Assembly (NCBI GenBank): GCA_021018995.1
Contig: CM037593.1
Span: 45,645,810 to 45,709,809, forward strand
Length of the DNA: 64,000 nt
Direction: 5' to 3'
DNA from: Chloranthus sessilifolius
Lineage: Eukaryota > Streptophyta > Magnoliopsida > Chloranthales > Chloranthaceae
Below, piece by piece: positions 42,050-53,394 of the stretch (position 1 is its first letter; every line of letters begins with the position of its first letter). The notes under the pieces were generated by a model. That model did not search any database. It was not told where the DNA came from and saw only the letters and a list, made by a program, of their open reading frames with translations. Both the position numbers and the translations under genes were made by a program.

Positions 42050-45000
42050 CGGCATGGGCCGAGTCTCATGCTTGGTATCGTGCCTTGCCAGAGTTTCAAT
42101 ATTCATGGTTAGTGTCTTTCGATTTCGGATCGATTCTTGAGTTGGAGCCCTTTCAGGTCGATCGTGGCCTAATCACGGCGAACTTGGAGAGGTGGAGGGA
42201 GAAGCATTAGGTGCTTCTCTTTCCAGTAGGCATGATGTTGCCGACTCCAGAGGACTGGGTCCGCATCACCAGTCTTTGTTTTGAGGGTGAGCCAATCACA
42301 GGGTGGATGGAGGGTAATTATCTGGAGGTGTGTGAGGAGATTTTAGGTGTTCCGTATAGGTCGAGTGGCTCCGGGCCAGGTATAGTTCGAGTCACTTGGT
42401 TTTTCGATATGTTTGCGAGTGACTTCGTCCCCTGAGGCACCATTCGGAGGCAAAGGCGGCCTATGAGGCACGTCATGTAGTAGTAGCGGGTCGAGAGCCC
42501 GTGGTGGAGCCAAGGGTAGCTACGGATAGGGTGCTCCGAGCATTTTTTGATGCACTTCTTCGATGCGGTACTTTTCTCTTCTTTGACCCAGGGATGCATC
42601 ACCGGTTTGTTTTTTATGGTTCTTGGGGATCCGGATTGAGTCCCTACCTATGAGTGGGGTGCGGCCGCGTTGGTACATCTTTATGAGCAGTTTTACCGTC
42701 GGGGACAGGGTGTCGCCTCGATCGAGGTTTTCCTTCCGTTCATCCAGGTGAGTTTTAATTAATTAACATCATAATGTCTTTAGTTCGGTTAATTTTAAGT
42801 CGCTTAACGATAGATGTCTCTCCTTATGTGTCGTTGTTGTTGTTGTTACTTTTCCTTTCAGTTTTGGGCGTACGATCATTTTGCTTTCCTTTGTCCGGAG
42901 GTTTCGTTGAAGGTGAAGTTTACGTTCCCTCGGATGCACGTGTGGAGAGAGTCATTGAGGGGTCATCGCTAGTCTTCGGATCTTTAAACCGCACGCAGTC
43001 TCTTTGAGGATATGCATGCGGGGCAGGTATAGATTGCCATGTATACGCTTTTTTTTTTTTGATATTTTAGGATCTAAGTTTTCATTGAGAGATCAGCTTG
43101 TTTGTTTGATTATAGGTGATCTTGAGGTCGTACAAGGATGAGGAGGATGCAGGCGTGCCAATGATTGAGTCTGGCTGGCCCTTCTTTCTATGTGGACATA
43201 TGGGTCCACTATTTTTAGAGGGTGGAGCGAATCCACACTTCTCCCGTGGTATGACAGCTAGGGCTCGCTCAGGGAGTCCCTCCAGAGATTCGCCACAAAG
43301 TGGCGAAGAGGATGACTGGCCCTCCTGGCAAGAATTTTACCGCACAAATGGCTCTTCAAGTAGCAGATTTTAGAGCTGGGGGGACTAGAGTTAGAGGGGC
43401 GCGCTATGAGGCAGACATCCGGGAGTATGCGCGGTAGTCTAGTGCATTGGGTGGCGGGCGCCTCTTCACACGTCCCTTCCATGGGAGCGACTCTTTCATG
43501 ATCGGAGGGCCGGAGTCAGCATCAGCTTTGAGAGAAAGGCTAGTTGCATTAGAGCAAGGCCATCTTATCGCGAGCTTGCAGAGGCATTAGATGATCTCCA
43601 CAGGGTGATGGAGTTGATGGGCTGTGCTCCTCGTCTGAATGAGGAGATGCTACAGTCTTTAGCCTCCTCAGTCGCTCAAGCTAGGGGAGTGGAGGATGAG
43701 TTGGGGATTCGGTTAGCGGAGGCTCAACGGCTCCTGGTGAGTTGATTTGCGGTTTTTTTTTATTATTATGTGAACTTAGTTTTTTGGTCATTCTGACGTG
43801 GTTGTGGTGTCTCATTTTATTTTGTCTTGAACAGTCTGAGAGGGAGGGTGAGGTCGCTCGTCAGGCGGCACTGTTGGACGTCTATAGCAGTCAGCATCTA
43901 GCTGATCGAGAGATAGCGGCCAGTCTACGATATGAGATTGACCGATTGGTAAGCGTCTTCACGAGTATGGTTCTGCTTAGTTGTTAGCATTGTGAGCTTG
44001 TCAACTGATATGGTTATTATTATTTGTAGAGAGCCGAGCTGGCTGCTGGAGGTCCCGTTCCGGCATTTGATTCATCTTTAGTTGCCTCCTCCAGTCGGGA
44101 GGATCTAGCGATGGCTCAGCTTCGAGCTGAGCTAGATCAGTGGGTAAGTTCAATTCAATCTTTTGCCTGATTTGTGTCATTGCATTAGTTTTTTAGGTGT
44201 TATTGTTTTACTTTCTTAGTAGTTTACTAATATCATGTGGTATTTCAGCATCAGGTTGTCGAGGATCTTTAGACGAGAGAGGTGACTACTGCCTCTCTAC
44301 GTCTGGAGAGCCAAGTAAAGTTTCTTTTGATGTGGGATAATTATGTTTTGGCTATTCCATCTTTATCTTGTTCTGACATATCTTGTGTTGGATTATTTGG
44401 TTCTTTGTGCAGGCTGTTCCGAATTCCGCTCCCAAGGCTCCTCCTCTGGAGTCTATTCCTATCCCTACTCAAGTATGTTTTAATTATTATGTTTGTAGTT
44501 TATTTGTCATTATAGTATTTTTGATATATTTGTTTGTTCTTGTTCCAATCGCCTACGTTTGTTGTCCCTCCTGTGCCTTCTGCTGATCCAGTGACCACTG
44601 AGATAGTCGAGCGACTCCTGAGGGAGAAGATGGATCTGGTATGGTTGTTTCATTTTTCAAAGTTTCTTAGTTTGTTCATGTATATGTTAGTTTTTGCTTG
44701 ACTTAGTGCGGTTATGCAGGTTCGTCAATTAGAGGAGGCGCGTGAGCGCGCACCACTCCTGAGGCGAGACGAGTCCTTGGGGAGACGCAAAGTCATGCTG
44801 ACATCTTTGCTGAGATGATGGCCAGTCAGATGACTCATACTAAGGCATTAGAGGTGGCTCGTCGGACGATGCGGGCAAAGACGCAGGCATCCCTAAATCA
44901 GCTACAGAATCGTCTACTGAGGAGTGAGCGAGGGATATATAAACTAGATCATCAGCTTGGTGGATCAGATTCGAGGGCGTCGAGTTCCTCGGCTGGACAG

Positions 45001-45255
45001 TCTCGTCACACGTCACATGATGGTGCCAGGGGTGATGCTCGTGAGGATGCATTGGTTTGTGAGGTTCTTGCGAGGTATTCTCCTCGTTCTAGATCAAGGT
45101 TGTCTATTAGCCAGACGAGTGAGGGAGGATCTGTGGCAGGGCCTCTTCGTTTAGAGGTTTCACTGACTCTGGGTGCGGGGATTGTGTTTTTGGAGGACCA
45201 GTCCATAGACCTCCGAGCTGATGATACTAGGGACAGCAGTGCTCGACCGTCCTAG
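42050..45255 (+). pseudogene. Antisense multi-exon PMD gene of Tat element F
   Basis: Plus strand. Exon 1 has PMD blocks: LITANLERWREKH, LLFPVGMMLPTPEDWVRITS, FEGEPITGWMEGNY, VTWFFDMFASDF, ALLRCGTFLFFDPGMHHRFV. Introns with GT-AG borders: 42748-42861, 43027-43115, 43737-43834, 43949-44029, 44144-44248, 44315-44412 and 44639-44719; one more has a donor at 44473 and a decayed acceptor. They are 81-114 nt long. Exon 2 reads FWAYDHFAFLCPEVSL, the PMD block after the first intron. Later exons encode serine-rich and coiled-coil segments (for example the frames at 43835-43948 and 44815-45255). Stops and frameshifts in exons 1-3 make it a pseudogene. It has the same layout as E's gene. Confidence 0.75.
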
Positions 45256-46999
45256 CAGCAACGTAGGGATTAGGTGTGTGTGTGTGTAGTTTTTTTTCTT
45301 TATCTATAATGTGTGTGTTGTTGTATATATATAAGGGGTATCCCCAGTAATAGGTGTAAAAAGAAATGGAAAAATTTTTGACACATATATAGAGATTTTT
45401 TTTGTTTAGATGTACCTGATTGGCTGCTTTTTCTTTCAGTTACCTATTGCATCTACTTTTGCTTTTAGTTTCTTTAGCGCTATCAACCTTCATTGGGATT
45501 TGAATGCTTCCTGAGGTGGCTTAGCGATGGTTGAAGGCTGCTTCGTATCTGCACATGTGAGAGTAATGTTGTCAGTAGTTTTGTTTGCCCCCTTGCTGAT
45601 TGTCAAGGGGGGTGAGTATCTCAGACCGGAGTCTGGTAGCAAAGATGGATATGTGCTCTTTTCTCTTCTTTTTTTTTTCTTCTTTTTTTTTTTTTTCTTT
45701 TTTTTTGAAACGAAAATAATGCAACAGAGAAAGTAAATAGCTAAAATGAAAATAATAACAAAACAATAAAATAAAAATGCCCCAGTATAGGAGTGTGGTA
45801 GGATCGGCAGTATGGTATCTTCGGTAGCACTTTTCGGAGGGTAACTTCATCATTTCGTATCTTCTTTGTAGACAAGCTGGCGCTTTTGACATGATTCTTT
45901 TCCTAATAAAATAAATGCCCCAGTGTGAAGGTACAATGGAGCTTTTCCGGGTTTCGAGATTAGCACTTTAGGTCTATAAGTAGTCATGGGTATTTGGTGA
46001 GTTAGGGTTGAAGAAAAGGGTTGATCGGTACTATCACCGAATCGGGGAGGTCATCTTTATGATTAGGTCAGTTGTATACGGGGTCTATCCTAGGGTGGTG
46101 GTCATCCTATCCTGTGGTTATTAGGGAGAAGTATGGCACGTATAGTAAGTGATTGCGCCAGTTGTCATTCATCAGTTTTCAATTTTATTTCTAGAAAAAT
46201 ATCCTGCAAGGCCTCTGATTTATCATCCAAAAAATAAAAATAGCAGAGGGGGTTATGGCTCAGTGATGCGAGGAGTAGTTTGTATCTAATGCTTTCCGAA
46301 AGGGATAGGTAATAGTCTTTTTCTCAGAGGGGTGCGGGATGCCATAATCGAGCTCTTCGTCATGCTTCCGCACCATCATATGGTTAGCAGGAGTTTATCC
46401 TCCTCCCGCCACCTTACGACGACATCTAGTAGTATGGGGACATCAGGGGTGCCCTCGTAGCTTGCTTATATACTTCTAGTAACATTACCAGAGATGTCCT
46501 TATGGTCTGCTTATGCTTCCCTGAGCTCATTGACTTGTTCATTCGTCGTAGTGCTCTCACTCGATTTTTTTTTTGACATGTAAACGCAGATATTTTTTGA
46601 AAGAATCCTGCTAGCACAAGAATATTGAGTTTTGATTGAACCTAACATCTTTATTTATTTTTGCTCTAACGTCTCCTCCAATGGTGGGGGAAGGGAAGTG
46701 AGGATCAGGTGTTACTTATGCTTTTGAAAGAGGTTAGATAGGTCACTAGTCCTTTGATCAAATTGTTCGAGTGAGAAAGGTGGGAAATAGATCAAAGGTC
46801 TTCAGGATATTCTAAGAATTGAAGGCGTACAACCAATGAATGAGTCATGACGACTACAGGAGTGGTGTATTTAACCATGGGATGTGATGATCACAGGGTT
46901 AGGGATAGCATTTTCTAAGGTACATGGCGTTCTAAGGACTAAGGAGTTCTTCCCCATCTTGGTTTGCCAGTTTATAGGCATTTCCAAGGTATACAGCTA
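45256..46999 (-). other. Untranslated region of F between antisense gene and integrase
   Basis: No gene supported. A T-run/C-T-run lies at 45664-45708. Two ATGCCCCAGT(A/G)T words on the plus strand at 45776 and 45914 are related to the pol-end region of E. The open frames at 45527-46617 have no recognisable content. Confidence 0.5.
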
Positions 47000-48020
47000 T
47001 TATGACGTATGGGCCTTCCCAGTTCAATTTCAGTTTTCCTTTCGGGTGGGCGTGTTTGAAAGGCATAATTTTCTTCAAGACTAATTTCTAATATTAAAGG
47101 TTCGTTCAAGGACTTTCTTATCATAAGCCCTGGCCACTCTCCTTTGATATACCTGAGCATGATCAGCTGACCTTAGATGTGTTTCATCGAGCTACTCTAG
47201 CTGCATGAGTAGGGCAACTCTTCTCTTATCTAAGGATAGCTCATCATTGAGTTGAATCCGTAAGGATGGTACTTGTATCTCATATGGTAGAACTGCCTCC
47301 ATCCCGTAGGTAAGGAGGTAGAGAGTTTGGCCAGTGGCCGTGCGAATAGGCCCTATAGGCCCAGAGCGCTTCTGGTAGTCGTTCAAGCAACTCGGTTCCA
47401 TTGCTTATTTCTACTGTGCATTTTAAGATTTGAATTAGCATTTTATTCATAGCTTCTGCCTGTCCATTGCCTTGAGGGTAGAATGATGACAAGTGGCATA
47501 GATCGATGCCGTATTTCTTGCATAACTTCCTCATCCTCTCTGCGATAAACTGTAGTCATTGTCAGTGACAAACATCCTGGGAACTCCAAATCAGGTGATG
47601 ATATTTCGAATAATAAATCTCATGAGTGTTGAAGCGGTGATTCTGACATAGGATTCAGCTTCTGCCCATTTGGTGTAGTATTCAGTTGCTGTAAGGAAAA
47701 ACATGTGCTTGTGAGTGTTTCCAACTGTGTCGATGAAGGGTCCAATGACATCGAAGGCCCACATTGAGAATGGCCATGGCGAGGTCATAGAGTTCAATCC
47801 AACTGATGGAGCTTTAATGAGTGAGGCGTGTTCTTAGCATTGCTTACAGGATTGGACGTAGAGGTGACAATCTCTGATCATTGTCTGTCAGAAGTAACCT
47901 TATCGTGCAACTTGATCGGTGAGTCTCTGTCTATCAGAGTGGGTGCCGCAGGCACTGCCGTGTGCTTATTGGATGATATATTGTCCTTCGGCGGTCGTGA
48001 TGCATTGTAGTAGTACTCCT
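47000..48020 (-). pseudogene. pol: Integrase of Tat element F
   Basis: Minus strand. Zinc-binding end near 47830-48010 (GTHSDRQRLTDQV, YVQSCKQC). Core: PWPFSMWAFDVIGPF (Asp), FLTATEYYTKWAEAESYVRI, PRMFVTDNDYSL (Asp), NGQAEAMNKMLIQIL (Glu), then LLTYGMEAVLPYEIQVPSLR. The tail reads AYDKKVLER and NWEGPYVIIAVYLGNA. Catalytic residues are preserved but frameshifts near 47535, 47400 and 47190 and several stops prevent translation. Confidence 0.85.
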
Positions 48021-48109
48021 TTGGTGAAGGCTTCTTTGTATAATGTTTCGCCAAGTATGCAGAATCGGGTGCATCGATTCCTTATAGTCTTTTATTCGAT
48101 TTTCATAGC

Positions 48110-48925
48110 TTACGAAGGGACATGTTGATATTTCAAGAAATTCCAGATATCGAAGTACCATGACTGTCCATCGTCGGTTGGTGATTTTTCAAATCTGAAT
48201 ATAGCGACTTCAGTTTCTACCTTGACGTGCTCTTTTGTAGTGATTGCTTCTTTTGGTCTTATACTTGTGGGGAGGATGGGTAATTCTCTTTTGACGGTCC
48301 ATGCTACCTCGTCTGTGGGTACTGTCAGCTTTTCAATGAAGAAGGTCTTGGTATTTTGTCCGATAGGTATTTGGATGACCGAGGCTAGCGTGGCTAAAGA
48401 ATCTGTGAGCTCATTTCCTAATCTAGGGATGTGCCTAAAAGATATTCTTTCAAATTTCTTTACTAAATATTGAGTGATTTCTAGATATGTCATTAGTCTC
48501 CTTTCCTTAGTTTTCCATTCTCCTATGACTTGTGAAATTACTAGTTTGGAATCACCGATAATTTTTAACTATTTAACTCCTAATTGAAGTGTCACTCGTA
48601 GTCCAGCTATAAAAGCTTCGTATTCTATGACATTATTAGTGACAGGGAAATCTAGCTGAAAAGCTTTGGGTATGACAACTCCTTCCGGACTTAGGAGGAC
48701 TATCCTGATGCCTTTTCCTTTGTAGTTTAAAGCGTCATCAAAATAGATGGTCCATGAGGTCTTATCGGGCTCTTCGTTATAAATCGTGAATAGGTCTTCA
48801 TCTGAAAAATCCATGTGTATAGATTCATCATTTGTGAGTGGGAGGTCGGTGAGATAATCAGTGATGGCTTGTCCTTTGATCGATTTCTCTGTGACATAAG
48901 TGATGCCGAATTCTTGCAATAGCAT
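48110..48925 (-). pseudogene. pol: Second RNase H (archaeal-like, aRH) of element F
   Basis: Minus strand. Four catalytic acids visible: D in TIYFDDALNYKG, E in VTNNVIEYEAFIAGL, D in KIIGDSKLVISQVIG, D in GNELTDSLATLAS. This duplicated RNase H between the first RNase H and integrase is a hallmark of the Tat lineage. A stop separates the halves at about 48569. It presumably aids removal of the RNA template; the division of labour with the first RNase H is not established here. Confidence 0.85.
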
Positions 48926-49265
48926 GTGCCAGCCAACGATCTTTTCTGATGTTACAGGCTTTTTGAATACTTACTTCAAAGGGTCCATTCGGGCTAATAC
49001 TTGTATTTTATGTGCTCCAAAGTAGTGTCGTAATTTGGTTGAGGCCCACACCAATGTGAGGCAAGTCTTCTCCATCGAAGTATATTTTCATTCGTACTCG
49101 ACTATCGTCCTACTGAGGTAGTAGATAGCCTTCTGTCTGTTGTCGTCTTCTTCATATTATCCCAGAATTAATCCCATTGCTTTGTCGTTCGCTGAGAGGT
49201 ACAAAATTAGGGGTTTTTTGAAGACAGGTGGTAATAGTATAGGCGGGTTGAGGTATTTCTTGATA
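48926..49265 (-). pseudogene. pol: First RNase H of element F
   Basis: Minus-strand frame with stops: PLILYLSANDKAMGLILG, KAIYYLSRTIVEYE, KTCLTLVWASTKLRHYFGAH, and GWHMLLQEFGITYVTEKSIK joining the next domain. It is the degenerate (inactive-type) RNase H seen at this position in Tat elements; the first acid is replaced (SANDKA). Confidence 0.7.
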
Positions 49266-50190
49266 TTATCGAAGGCTTGCTGACACTGATCATCTCATTT
49301 GTATTCAGCTCCTCCTTTAAGTAGTTTGTAGAAAGGGTCGCATATGTCTGAATACTGGAAGATAAATCTCCTGATGAATTACAATCTTCCTATCAGGCCT
49401 CATAATTCTTTGATATTACTAGGAAGCAGCATCTCAAGGATGGCTCTGACTCTGGCAGGGTCAACTTCGATCCCTCGCTTGTTAACTATAAAACCAAGTA
49501 ATTTTCCTAAGGTGACTCCGAAAATGCATTTCTTTGGGTTCATTTTTAGCTGATACTTATTAGCTTTTTGTAAAACTAGTCAGAGCACTTCAATATGTCC
49601 TATTCGTGTTTGGGACTTCACTAATATGTCATCGACGTAGACTTTTACACACTTATTTATCATGTCGTGAAAGATAGCCACCATGGCACATTGAAATGTG
49701 GCTCTTGCATTCTTGAGCCCAAAAGGCATGACGACGTAACAGTATGTTCCCCATGGTGTGGTGAAAGAAGTCTTTTCTCGATCGGACTCTGCTAATTTGA
49801 TCTGATTATATCCAGAGAAGCCGTCCATAAAGGATAGCATCTCATGTCACGCGGTGTTATCGACTAGAGTGTCAATGTGTGGAAGTGGGAAGTCATCTTT
49901 TGGGCACGCCTGGTTGAGATTTTGAAAGTAGATGCAAACTCGTACTCTGTCGTCTTTCTTGGTGACAGGTACTATGTTGGCGACCCACTTGGGATAGATG
50001 ACGACTCAGATAAATTTGGCTTTGTGTAACTTATCGACTTCTTCTTTGACTTGAAAGGCAATTTGTGGGTGCATCCTACGGAGATTTTGCTTAACAGGCT
50101 TTGCATCGGGTTTTAAGACAAGGCGATGTTCTACTAAACTCGGGTCTAAATCGGGCACGTCTTCATAGGACCATGTGAAGGAATCAAGGT
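49266..50190 (-). pseudogene. pol: Reverse transcriptase of element F
   Basis: Minus strand: RMHPQIAFQVKEEVDKLHKA, VANIVPVTKKDDRVRVCIYF, NLNQACPKDDFPLPHIDTLV, FMDGFSGYNQIKLAESDREK, TPWGTYCYVVMPFGLKNARA, and KCVKVYVDDILVKS with an intact YVDD box near 49628-49640. Thumb: KCIFGVTLGKLLGFIVNKRG. Stops at about 49846, 49578 and in the thumb. RT copies the element RNA. Element-specific differences from D confirm a separate lineage. Confidence 0.88.
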
Positions 50191-52440
50191 GTTCTTACAA
50201 AACTTATGCAATTTGTTGGCGTTCCTTGAGATTGAGCATTACGCTAATCAACATCTTTTTAGGTTTCTCTTCAGTGCCAAAGTTAAGTTCTTCGGTGGGC
50301 TCTGCGACAGCTTGGGTTTGTTCATCGAAATGCTTGATAACCCGTTGGAAGTCCAGTGCCTCCTCGGCAACTGGTGCCCTTTCTTCATCCTCGGTAAGCT
50401 CGTATACTGTGAAGTTACTACACTGAGGATTTGAATATGTGAAAGGTAACCGTTCATCGGCACAATTTATAACCAAGAGATCTTCGGCAAGGTAAAGGTC
50501 AAAGTTATTGATTCTTCTCTTGAAATCACGAGGTATCTCGTCCGGTATGATCACTGGCTTGTTATTTAGTTGGGACGCTTTACGTCCATATGTGGGGAAT
50601 GGGATAGAAACCTTAGGAGAAGAGTCTCCTTGTTGGCCACAAACCTGGTTAGGGACGAAGGGTTCCCTTTCTTTTGTGAGGTTTTTTTATTTTTTTGAAA
50701 TTTATATTTATGAGGTTTTAGGGTTTTTTGTTTTTTCTATTTTTTTTATTTTTGACAATAAATATGGTACAGGGTCGGTCCCCTCAAGGGGCGGTGGGCG
50801 AATTGCTTCCTCTAGTTGAGGGAGCGAGACGACTACTGGAGCTGTTCAGACGATCCTTCAAGAAATGTAGACTTGTTGTAAATTTGACATTTCTTTTTTA
50901 GAGTCCTCAGCTAATGAGACCTTTTGAATGAGTGGTGCGGGTGATAATGGTACCGGCGTTCGAATTTCCACTATCATGTTAATGACCTCTTACATCGGAG
51001 AAACTCTGAATATCGTAGTCAATTGAGCTTTCATTCTCTGGATCATAATAATATTGTTCTTCCCGTAAGGAGAATCCCCTAAAGGACCCTCAGGGGTAGC
51101 AAGTTCTTTTCCTTAATCTTCATAATATGTTGGGATGAGCGTGCATGCTCGACAACAAGTTTGATAATGATGAAGAATGCAACGAGATTCCCAAGGGCAT
51201 TCTCATCCTTCTAAATTTGAATCGAAGATAGTATCGAACTCATCTTCTTGATCTGATAACGCTTGAAGTCATAAATTAGCTCGCTCGGTTAACTCAAGTG
51301 CAAGGAGATCTATCTAGTAGTCTTCGTCATCACTCGGGGGAGGTTGTCATTCCTCTTCAAGAGATTTCCAAAATACTTGGAGTTGTGGGGAATCTGAGGA
51401 TGTAGAAGTGTCTAGTTCGAGTTCCTCTTCAAACTCTATAAAAGTAGGTTGAGTGTTTCCTTCGGGATCAAATGGACAGCCATCGGGATTCTCTACTTCT
51501 TGTGTCAGTAGTTGAGCTGGTAGGTCATTGCCGGTTTCTGTCATCGCGGGATTGGAATGGCTTGATTCCTGTATCGCAGACCGTCGGGCCCACTCGGCGA
51601 AGCACTCTAATATACTGGTGCATGCCCTACAGCGGGGCTAGTAAGGGTGAACGATCAAAGGGGAATCCGATGGGCATTCCCACCCTCCAAGGCCAAGGTC
51701 AAGACGGATGCTATATGGGTTAAGATTCTCTTGCGGGGTGTCATCCTCTTCTCACGTTGAGTGCAAGTGCTCTTCGTCATCTTGTAGGGCAGCTATATGA
51801 AAGTCTTCATCATTGGTAGATTCTCAATCTTCTAATTATGGTTTAGTTTCTGGAGGTTCTTCCCCCCTCTCATCTGTAGATTCCTTATCGTCAAACAACG
51901 GCTTGACCCTTTCGAGCGGTCTATCGATATCATCGTTGAGACTCATCAAATCGTTGAATGCTTTGGCCATTCGTTCAATTTATGTTTCTTCGGATGTAGT
52001 GAAGGATACTTCCATACGCTTCGGCACGTCAGCTTTCTTAGTGGTCCCATAGACGAAGTGGTCATATAGAGACCATTTTGGTAAGGCGGGGAATAAGTCG
52101 GCTTGTGGGCCATCCGATTGATAACCTAACCCTATGTGTTTGCATATTTTCGTTGGGATGATAGGTCCTATACGACCTTGCTTATTCTTACCGAGTCTGG
52201 TGTGGGGACGTAACCAAGTTGGTATATGAGATCCCACCCTTTCCTCACGGTAGGGTTGATGTCATAAAGTTTGGCGAGGTCTGGACCGACCTCTCTCCTC
52301 ACTAATTTTTGTTGACACATTGGGGAAGAACCAAGACGGGCAGGGGGACAGACTTTTGCAACGGTTGCCTCTCCAGGGATTTGGATCTTTTGAATGTGGC
52401 CTGTGCTTAATACCGAATAATGGGCCGTTGGGATACTTGC
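50191..52440 (-). pseudogene. Protease-RT spacer of F, with G-patch-like GLGY segment
   Basis: Minus-strand frames: CKHIGLGYQSDGPQADLF at about 52100-52150, an acidic stretch TFIEFEEELELDTSTSSDS near 51390-51440, and 50204-50554 (NFDLYLAEDLLVINCADERL, ending in LKERQQIA) just before RT. Element H has the first two blocks in the same order. Stops are frequent. Some of this may be an intron or linker, as some Tat/Ogre elements have an intron between protease and RT. Confidence 0.55.
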
Positions 52441-53394
52441 TGCTTAATCAGTGTCTATCTCCTGAAGGGGTGCATCTACATATATATAGATGATGGAGTC
52501 CTCGTATAGGAATTTGACGTATTGATGGTATGTGGATGTGATGGCCTTCATAGACTCTAGTCATTTTCTTCCTGAGATAAGATTGTACGTACTAGCCGAA
52601 TCAGAAACATGAAAGGTAATGACTTTTGTTATGGGTCCAAGGCGAACCTGTAGCTTAATAGTTCCTTTCACGAAACGACGTGAGCCGTCGTAAGCTATGA
52701 GTGATAGGGCGGAGGGCCTAATATCTTGTTCTATTTATTCGAGAGTCTTTAACGTGGTGAGAGGGCAGATGTTAAATCCTGCTCCCGTGTCAACTAGTAC
52801 ATGGGGTATAGAGAATCCTCTAATTATGTTCGTGAGATATATGGGAGCCGCACTTCTGCGGAGGAACTCTTTAGGCATGTCTATGTCTGTGAACATAAGC
52901 GATGGGGGTTGCGCCATGATTGAAGCGATTTGATGAAGTTTGTCTAGGGTCGTGTCCTCTTCCACTTGCGTGTCTTCGAGCATCCTTATCAACAACTGGT
53001 GATGTTCAGACAATTTCTTGATGAGTTTTAGTATGGATATCTGGGTCGGGATCTTCTAGAGATATCACAGAAGGTCATATTCTTGTCCTGGCTCGAGTGT
53101 CACTTCTTTTCCTAGCCGGTGAACCTTGGGTGCAGGTGGTTGGAGTGATTGAGTTGCAGAGATTGGTAGAGGGATGATATGAGGCGGGGGAGGCAAGTTG
53201 ACCTCTCTTTCTCTCACATTCCCCTTTGGTGGTTGTACGCTCGTGAAATCTTTACTTCGAGAGAAAGGAGGAGGTGGGTAATTAGTTCCTGACTTGAGAA
53301 TCGGGCACGTCGGTTGCTGGCTAGACCCGACACGAGTCGACATCGATGTGTTTGTGAAGCAAGTGAAATTGGGGGTCAGAGCGTGTGCTTGCAC
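52441..53394 (-). pseudogene. Aspartic protease of element F
   Basis: Minus strand. GKEVTLEPGQEYDLL near 53065-53110 precedes the protease. The catalytic motif VLVDTGAGFNICPLTTLKTL (about 52740-52800) keeps D-T-G. Then SALSLIAYDGSRRFVKGTIK and FHVSDSASTYNLISGRKxLE, the expected flap and second conserved block. There is a stop at about 52735 after the catalytic motif. The enzyme would mature Gag-Pol. Confidence 0.8.
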
